A stretch of DNA of 64,000 nucleotides from UBA10677 sp045532295 (GTDB lineage Bacteria; Bacillota; Clostridia; Christensenellales; Pumilibacteraceae): contig JAZSFP010000004.1 of the NCBI GenBank assembly GCA_045532295.1, forward strand, positions 1 through 64,000. Reading direction: 5' to 3'. Of this stretch, positions 60,088 through 64,000 are shown piece after piece. Numbering within the stretch: the first letter of the stretch is position 1; each line of letters starts with the position of its first letter. The notes under the pieces were generated by a model. It was not told the DNA's origin and made no database searches. It worked only from the letters and a program-made list of their open reading frames with translations. A program made the position numbers and the translations under genes.

Positions 60088-60708
60088 TTATTTAGAAACT
60101 CTTTCTTCCTTATTTTTCTTACCGTAGATACGCTCAATTAAAGCCTTAAAAAACTGGTTTTCTCTCTCTTCGTCGGAAAAATCCGCCATTTCAATTACCG
60201 TTTGCGCTTTGTCGTTTTGTCCCACGTCGCAATACGCACCGCTAATTGAAGTAACCCAGTAAGGCGTTATAAGATGAAACTTTTCAACCTCTATTAAAGA
60301 GCAGTTAACTAACGCAAGCGGTTCGCCGTCGGCAAGTCTTTTGCACTCTTTCTCAAAAATCTCGATAGCCTGTTGCGGTCTTTTTAACGCTCTTAAACAA
60401 TGCGTTTGCACGGGCATAAGCCACCGTAAAGTAAATATAGGCTCGGGACAAATCGTTATATTATCCACTAAAAATTCAATAAATGTTAGCGTTTTATCAT
60501 ACCTCTTGCTCTTGTAAAACGCCTTAATTATTGCTATAATATCATAAAAAGGAATACTTCTAAGTTGACTACATAAAAACTTATATACTTTATTGATTAT
60601 GCTGGCAGGCGGAACAACGAAATCCTCGTCCGTTATTCCACTATCTAATATTAAATACTTCTTGCCCTCGACTTCAACTTCCAAAAATTCTCTTTTGACC
60701 TCTTCCAT
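60088..60708 (-). CDS. hypothetical protein, possibly helical-repeat, divergent from an XRE regulator
   Basis: A 206-aa soluble protein. The middle (about 40-185) is mostly helical with paired-helix spacing reminiscent of tetratricopeptide-type repeats (SKRYDKTLTFIEFLVD, ALKRPQQAIEIFEKECKRL, VGQNDKAQTVIEMADF), as in many partners of XRE regulators. No family recognised. It is divergent from the small XRE gene at 60808, and inverted repeats lie in the shared promoter region. Confidence 0.6.
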   Translation of the reverse strand: MEEVKREFLEVEVEGKKYLILDSGITDEDFVVPPASIINKVYKFLCSQLRSIPFYDIIAIIKAFYKSKRYDKTLTFIEFLVDNITICPEPIFTLRWLMPVQTHCLRALKRPQQAIEIFEKECKRLADGEPLALVNCSLIEVEKFHLITPYWVTSISGAYCDVGQNDKAQTVIEMADFSDEERENQFFKALIERIYGKKNKEERVSK

Positions 60709-60732
60709 AGCCCTCTCCCTCGTATTTTACTA

Positions 60733-60785
60733 TAATTATACTCTCAATTATTGAGAAAGTCAAGTAAAAATTCTCAAAAATTGAT
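60733..60785. promoter_or_regulatory. divergent promoter region with TTGAGA operator repeats
   Basis: The minus-strand promoter is TTGACT (60757-60762), 17 nt, TATAAT (60734-60739). The spacer holds the palindrome TCTCAATTATTGAGA (60742-60756), and a further half-site TTCTCAA (60771-60777) pairs with TTGAGAA (60751-60757). These are likely operators for the XRE protein, which would repress its neighbour and possibly itself. Confidence 0.6.
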
Positions 60786-60807
60786 AAAATAATGTTTAGG
60801 AGTATTG

Positions 60808-61011
60808 ATGATGAAGTTAGCGGAAAACATACGCGCTTTGCGAAAGGCGAAGAATATAAATCAGTCAGCGTTAGCCGAGGCGGTATTTACAACGATAAAG
60901 ACCATATCGCACTGGGAAACGGGATACACCGAGCCGTCGGTAAACCAACTAATATTGCTTGCCGACTATTTTGACATTAGCATAGACGAACTCGTCGGAA
61001 GAGAAAACTAA
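60808..61011 (+). CDS. XRE-family transcriptional regulator
   Basis: A 67- or 68-aa single helix-turn-helix protein (LAENIRALRKAKNINQSALA, then AVFTTIKTISHWETGYTEP), with no ligand domain. Two adjacent ATG codons (60808, 60811) follow AGGAG at 5 or 8 nt. It probably regulates the divergent gene. A terminator lies immediately behind. Confidence 0.85.
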   Translation: MMKLAENIRALRKAKNINQSALAEAVFTTIKTISHWETGYTEPSVNQLILLADYFDISIDELVGREN

Positions 61012-61014
61012 AAA

Positions 61015-61034
61015 AGAGAGGTCGAAACCTCTCT
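61015..61034. terminator. bidirectional terminator between the XRE gene and pckA
   Basis: Stem AGAGAGGT/ACCTCTCT with a 4-nt loop, TTTCTTTTT on one side and TTTTTT on the other. Confidence 0.85.
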
Positions 61035-61057
61035 TTCTTTTTATCTTTGTTTATAAT

Positions 61058-62629
61058 TTACGCCTTAGGACCAGCCTTAACGATATTTTCGGGCATATGG
61101 TCGTACTTTTTGAAGTTATCAACGAACTTCTTAGCAAGGTCTTTAGCCTTCTTGTCGTAAGCGTCCTTATCAGCCCAAGAATTGATGGGGTTAAGGATTT
61201 CACTCTCAACGCCGGGGCAAGACTGGGGAACTGCCAAGCCGAAGTACTCTTCGGTAACGTACTCAACGTCAGCGAGCGAGCCGTTAAGAGCGGCGGTAAC
61301 CATAGCGCGAGTAGCCTTGAGGCTCATTCTCTTACCAGTACCCGTCCAGCCGGTGTTAACGAGGTAAACGTTAGAGCCGAACTGCTCGATCTTCTCGCCC
61401 AAGAGTTCTGCGTAAACGCTGGAACGAAGGGGAAGGAAAGGCGAGCCAAAGCAGGTGGAGAAGGTGGATACGGGCTCGGTAATTCCGCGCTCAGTACCAG
61501 CAACCTTGGAGGTATAACCGGAAACGAAGTAGTACATAGCCTGCTCTTTGGTGAGTTTAGAGATGGGGGGAAGAACGCCGTAAGCGTCAGCGGTAAGGAA
61601 GATAATGGTCTTGGGATGACCGCCAACGGAGGGAACTACTGCGTTATTGATAAAATCAACGGGATAGGAAACGCGAGTGTTCTCGGTAAGCGAACTATCG
61701 GTATAGTCGGGCTTACGAGTGTCCTCGTCGATAACTACGTTCTCAACTACTGCGCCGTGACGGATAGCGCCGTAGATATCGGGCTCTTTCTCTTTGGAAA
61801 GGTCGATACACTTAGCGTAGCAACCGCCCTCGATATTGAAGATACCCTTATCCGACCAGCCGTGCTCGTCGTCGCCGATAAGACCACGGTTGGGGTCAGC
61901 GGAAAGCGTGGTTTTACCCGTTCCCGAAAGACCGAAGAAGAGCGCGGTGTCGCCACTGCCGTCAGTAGCCATATTAGCCGAGCAGTGCATACCGAGAACG
62001 CCCTTAAGGGGAAGGATATAGTTCATAACGGAGAATACGGATTTCTTCATTTCTCCGCAGTACTTCGAGCCGGCGATAAGAACGATTTTCTTCTTGAAGT
62101 TGAGGATAATAGCAGCCTCGGAGTTGATGCCCTCAATTTCAGGGTTGAGTTTAAGTCCGGGCGCGCAAATTACCGTGAAGTCCTCGGAGAAGTTCTCAAG
62201 TTCCTCTTCCGTGGGACGAATAAGCATATTGTTCATAAAGAGGTTTTGCGATGCGTACTCGTTGATAACGCGGATAGACACTCTGTACTCGGGGTCAGCG
62301 CCTGCAAAACCGTCGAAAAGGTAAATCGTGCGGTTGGAAAGGTATGCCGATACCTTACCGTAAATGCGCTCGAACGCCTCTTCGGAAATAGGTCTGTTCT
62401 CGTTGTTCCAGTTAATGTTGTCGCGAGAAGTCTCCTCGTCAACTACGTAACGGTCCTTGGGGCTACGACCAGTGTACTTGCCCGTTTCAACCAAGAGCGC
62501 GCCACTGTCCATAAGACGAGCGTCCTCTTCAGTGCCAAGAGCCTCTTCGGTAAGTACCGCAGGGGAAAGGTTGCGGAACACCTCGTAAGGCGTCATAATG
62601 TTATACTTTTCAATTCCGTAGGTTTCCAT
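61058..62629 (-). CDS. pckA: phosphoenolpyruvate carboxykinase (ATP)
   Basis: ATP-dependent PEP carboxykinase, 523 aa, interconverting oxaloacetate and PEP; in anaerobes it often runs towards oxaloacetate with ATP gain. Motifs: ETGKYTGRSPKDRYVV, the kinase loop FFGLSGTGKTTLSADPNRGL, GDDEHGWSDKGIFNIEGGCYAK and the R/T-rich FPVDF-like VSYPVDFINN. I chose the ATG at 62629 (METYGIEKYN), 5 nt after GGAGG. Flanked by terminators on both sides. Confidence 0.96.
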   Translation of the reverse strand: METYGIEKYNIMTPYEVFRNLSPAVLTEEALGTEEDARLMDSGALLVETGKYTGRSPKDRYVVDEETSRDNINWNNENRPISEEAFERIYGKVSAYLSNRTIYLFDGFAGADPEYRVSIRVINEYASQNLFMNNMLIRPTEEELENFSEDFTVICAPGLKLNPEIEGINSEAAIILNFKKKIVLIAGSKYCGEMKKSVFSVMNYILPLKGVLGMHCSANMATDGSGDTALFFGLSGTGKTTLSADPNRGLIGDDEHGWSDKGIFNIEGGCYAKCIDLSKEKEPDIYGAIRHGAVVENVVIDEDTRKPDYTDSSLTENTRVSYPVDFINNAVVPSVGGHPKTIIFLTADAYGVLPPISKLTKEQAMYYFVSGYTSKVAGTERGITEPVSTFSTCFGSPFLPLRSSVYAELLGEKIEQFGSNVYLVNTGWTGTGKRMSLKATRAMVTAALNGSLADVEYVTEEYFGLAVPQSCPGVESEILNPINSWADKDAYDKKAKDLAKKFVDNFKKYDHMPENIVKAGPKA

Positions 62630-62683
62630 AATTACCTCCAAAAAATTTTAATCATTATAGGTTTTTTGCGGTGAAATCCAACT

Positions 62684-62724
62684 TCCACCAAATATATTAT
62701 ATTGCATTTTAAAGAATAAATCAA
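62684..62724 (-). promoter_or_regulatory. pckA promoter
   Basis: TTGATT (62719-62724), 17 nt, TATAAT (62696-62701). The -10 and start region TATAATATATTTGGTGGA is identical to that of metA, although the rest of the two promoters differs. Confidence 0.7.
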
Positions 62725-62749
62725 CTGTTTTAAGGGCAAAAACGAACAA

Positions 62750-62780
62750 AATTTGCGCGCCCGCTTTGGACACGCAAATT
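62750..62780 (-). terminator. terminator of rsmA
   Basis: Stem AATTTGCG/CGCAAATT followed on the minus strand by TTGTTCGTTTTTG, just behind the rsmA stop. Confidence 0.65.
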
Positions 62781-62783
62781 AAA

Positions 62784-63596
62784 TTATAATTTATAGGAAA
62801 TCTTGATAAAATCTTCGGGAGCGAGTTCCTCCGCTCTAACGGTGGGCGAATATCCAAGCGAAGTAAGTATCTCCGTAGCCTCCGCTTTGCTTATGCCGTA
62901 GCCGGCGGAGAGGTTGTTTACGAGCGTCTTTCTCTTCATTGCGAACGCCTTTTTTACGAGGGGGAATACCTTTTGAGCGTTCTCCACCTCGCTCTCGTTC
63001 ATATCAATGCGCACTACCGCGCTATCCACGTTTGGCGGAGGGGTGAACATATCACGCTTAACGATTCGCGTTATCTTGGCTTTGCCACGGAGCGCAACGG
63101 ACACCGAAAGCGCGCCGTAATCGCCCTTTTTGTTGGTAGCGCAAATGCGTTCCGCCACTTCCTTTTGCACCATTACCGTTATCGACGAGGGCTTGTTTTT
63201 GCGCTCAAGGAAGGTGAAAAGCAGGGGCGTCGTTATATAGTAAGGGAGGTTTGCAACCACCTTGTATTTTCCGCCTACGATATCGTCGATCTCTTCGTCC
63301 GCCCACTTCGTAACGTCGTCCATAATGACTTCCGCGTTATCAAAATCCTTGAGCGTTTCGCTAAGCACACCCTCAAGCGAGCGGTCAATCTCGAACGCCA
63401 CTACGCTCTTTGCTTTTTTGCATAGCGCCGAAGTGAGCGTGCCTGCGCCCGCGCCGATTTCTAAAACGATATCGTCCTTATTTACTTCCGCGTCGCGCGC
63501 AATGTCCTCTAAGAGCGCGTAATCGGTTATAAAGTTCTGCCCGTACTTTTTCGAAAAGGAAAAGCCGTACTTTTTCAAAAGTGCTAATATGTCCAT
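62784..63596 (-). CDS. rsmA: 16S rRNA (adenine1518-N6/adenine1519-N6)-dimethyltransferase
   Basis: Dimethylates two adjacent adenines near the 3' end of 16S rRNA (KsgA). 270 aa from ATG 63596. SAM-binding motif VLEIGAGAGTLTSAL (about 47-61), FEIDRSLEGVL, and catalytic NLPYYITTPLLF. The ATG is 6 nt after TATAAT with no Shine-Dalgarno sequence, a leaderless arrangement; an in-frame ATG 18 nt upstream would precede the transcription start. Confidence 0.95.
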   Translation of the reverse strand: MDILALLKKYGFSFSKKYGQNFITDYALLEDIARDAEVNKDDIVLEIGAGAGTLTSALCKKAKSVVAFEIDRSLEGVLSETLKDFDNAEVIMDDVTKWADEEIDDIVGGKYKVVANLPYYITTPLLFTFLERKNKPSSITVMVQKEVAERICATNKKGDYGALSVSVALRGKAKITRIVKRDMFTPPPNVDSAVVRIDMNESEVENAQKVFPLVKKAFAMKRKTLVNNLSAGYGISKAEATEILTSLGYSPTVRAEELAPEDFIKISYKL

Positions 63597-63602
63597 ATGT
63601 TT

Positions 63603-63631
63603 ATTATACCACACTTTTCCCTTCTTGCCAA
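63603..63631 (-). promoter_or_regulatory. rsmA promoter, leaderless arrangement
   Basis: TTGGCA (63626-63631), 17 nt, TATAAT (63603-63608); 6 nt to the ATG. Confidence 0.75.
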
Positions 63632-63644
63632 GCGTCTAAAGTAA

Positions 63645-63676
63645 AAAAGTCAAACTCTAAGAAGAATTTGACTTTT
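63645..63676 (-). terminator. terminator of the partial gene at the right edge
   Basis: Stem AAAAGTCAAA/TTTGACTTTT followed on the minus strand by TTTTTTAC. Confidence 0.85.
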
Positions 63677-63682
63677 AATCCG

Positions 63683-64000
63683 TTAAATCTTTTCAAAAAT
63701 TCTAAAGCGTTTTTCGGGGATAGAGAGGGTGGTTTTTCCGCTCACGATTTCGCCCGATATAACGTCACGCCACTTGCCGTCGAAGTCGTAGTCGAAGTGG
63801 CAATCGTAATGGGGGAAGAAACCCATAAGTTTATCGTCGCCGTGGACTGAGCAGTACTCGGGAGCGAGCATTTTAACTTTTGCGTCCTCAAGCAGTTTTC
63901 TTATAATGGGCGTTCTTAAAGTGAACTCGGACGAGAAAATATTTTTGCCCTCGCCACGATTAACCCTTGCCGTCAAGATATAGCCGTCGGGGGAAGTTTG
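63683..64000 (-). CDS. C-terminal part of an unrecognised protein, possibly a carbohydrate-active enzyme
   Basis: The minus-strand frame is open to the right edge, so only the last 105 or so residues are seen. They look like a C-terminal beta domain (CHFDYDFDGKWRDVISGEIV, then TTLSIPEKRFRIFEK), as found at the ends of some glycoside hydrolases and phosphorylases. The start lies outside the window. Family not recognised. Confidence 0.5.
   Translation of the reverse strand, partial: QTSPDGYILTARVNRGEGKNIFSSEFTLRTPIIRKLLEDAKVKMLAPEYCSVHGDDKLMGFFPHYDCHFDYDFDGKWRDVISGEIVSGKTTLSIPEKRFRIFEKI

Noticed and set aside
59488..60141. Two plus-strand ORFs
   Set aside because: They run through repeat modules and through the ends of minus-strand genes; no start signals.
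61097..62674. A 525-codon open frame on the plus strand opposite pckA
   Set aside because: It mirrors pckA in another frame; codon bias of the real gene leaves the antisense frame open. No family features, promoter or ribosome binding site.

Overview
The window looks like a chromosome segment of a spore-forming, anaerobic member of the Bacillota, class Clostridia, probably from a gut-type habitat. The evidence is a set of sporulation and germination genes (spoIIR, sleB, ypeB, a sipL-like SPOCS/LysM gene, a SpoIIQ-like M23 gene), small Firmicute proteins (Veg, a YerC-type repressor), three T-box riboswitches, ferredoxin-dependent 2-oxoacid metabolism, Gram-positive sigma-A promoters (TTGACA, 17 nt, TATAAT) and AGGAGG ribosome binding sites. 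No rRNA, tRNA, phage, transposase or CRISPR array was seen. Most genes lie on the minus strand.

Layout. 1-6020: a broken SGNH hydrolase at the edge, icd, an M18 aminopeptidase, a DEDD exonuclease, then two plus-strand genes (ATP-grasp ligase, TIM-barrel protein). 6461-21122: a block of branched-chain amino acid genes. A T-box with apparent Val specifier leads an operon of an XRE-cupin-acyl-CoA synthetase fusion, ilvE, a P-loop ATPase and a four-subunit 2-oxoacid:ferredoxin oxidoreductase. A T-box with apparent Ile specifier leads a second XRE-cupin-synthetase. A T-box with apparent Leu specifier leads a 2-isopropylmalate-synthase-like protein lacking catalytic residues, a TIM-barrel/acyl-CoA-synthetase fusion and an amidohydrolase. 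21338-30158: a DMT transporter, an esterase and glycosidase pair, a two-component system, pyk and metA. 30305-40147: M23 peptidase, a small membrane-anchored protein, dnaB, typA, a lipoprotein, pepF, a PFL/ACT pair and a membrane protein. 40336-46871: sbcDC and divergent dnaD-like/dnaC genes. 47005-52547: TIM-barrel, esterase, nitroreductase, a zinc ribbon, and a four-gene operon of two-component system plus two membrane proteins. 52757-59555: ypeB, sleB, spoIIR, ispE, sipL, veg, yerC, an acidic zinc-ribbon protein and a SLOG-family protein. 60088-64000: an XRE regulator divergent from a hypothetical gene, pckA, rsmA and a partial gene.

How it may work together. T-boxes switch genes on when their tRNA is uncharged, so linking them to acyl-CoA synthetases, the oxidoreductase and IlvE suggests a route that makes Val, Ile and Leu from branched-chain fatty acids: acid to acyl-CoA, reductive carboxylation with ferredoxin to the 2-oxoacid, then transamination. 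This is inference, but it is the most striking reading of the window.

Other structure. Intergenic regions are full of modular short repeats. One family is a 126-bp inverted-repeat element whose arm contains the stop codon of the neighbouring gene, and one copy is nested inside another. Several genes have a -10 box so close to the start codon that their mRNAs should be leaderless. Two genes, one of them spoIIR, begin directly after a terminator-like hairpin and seven T residues.
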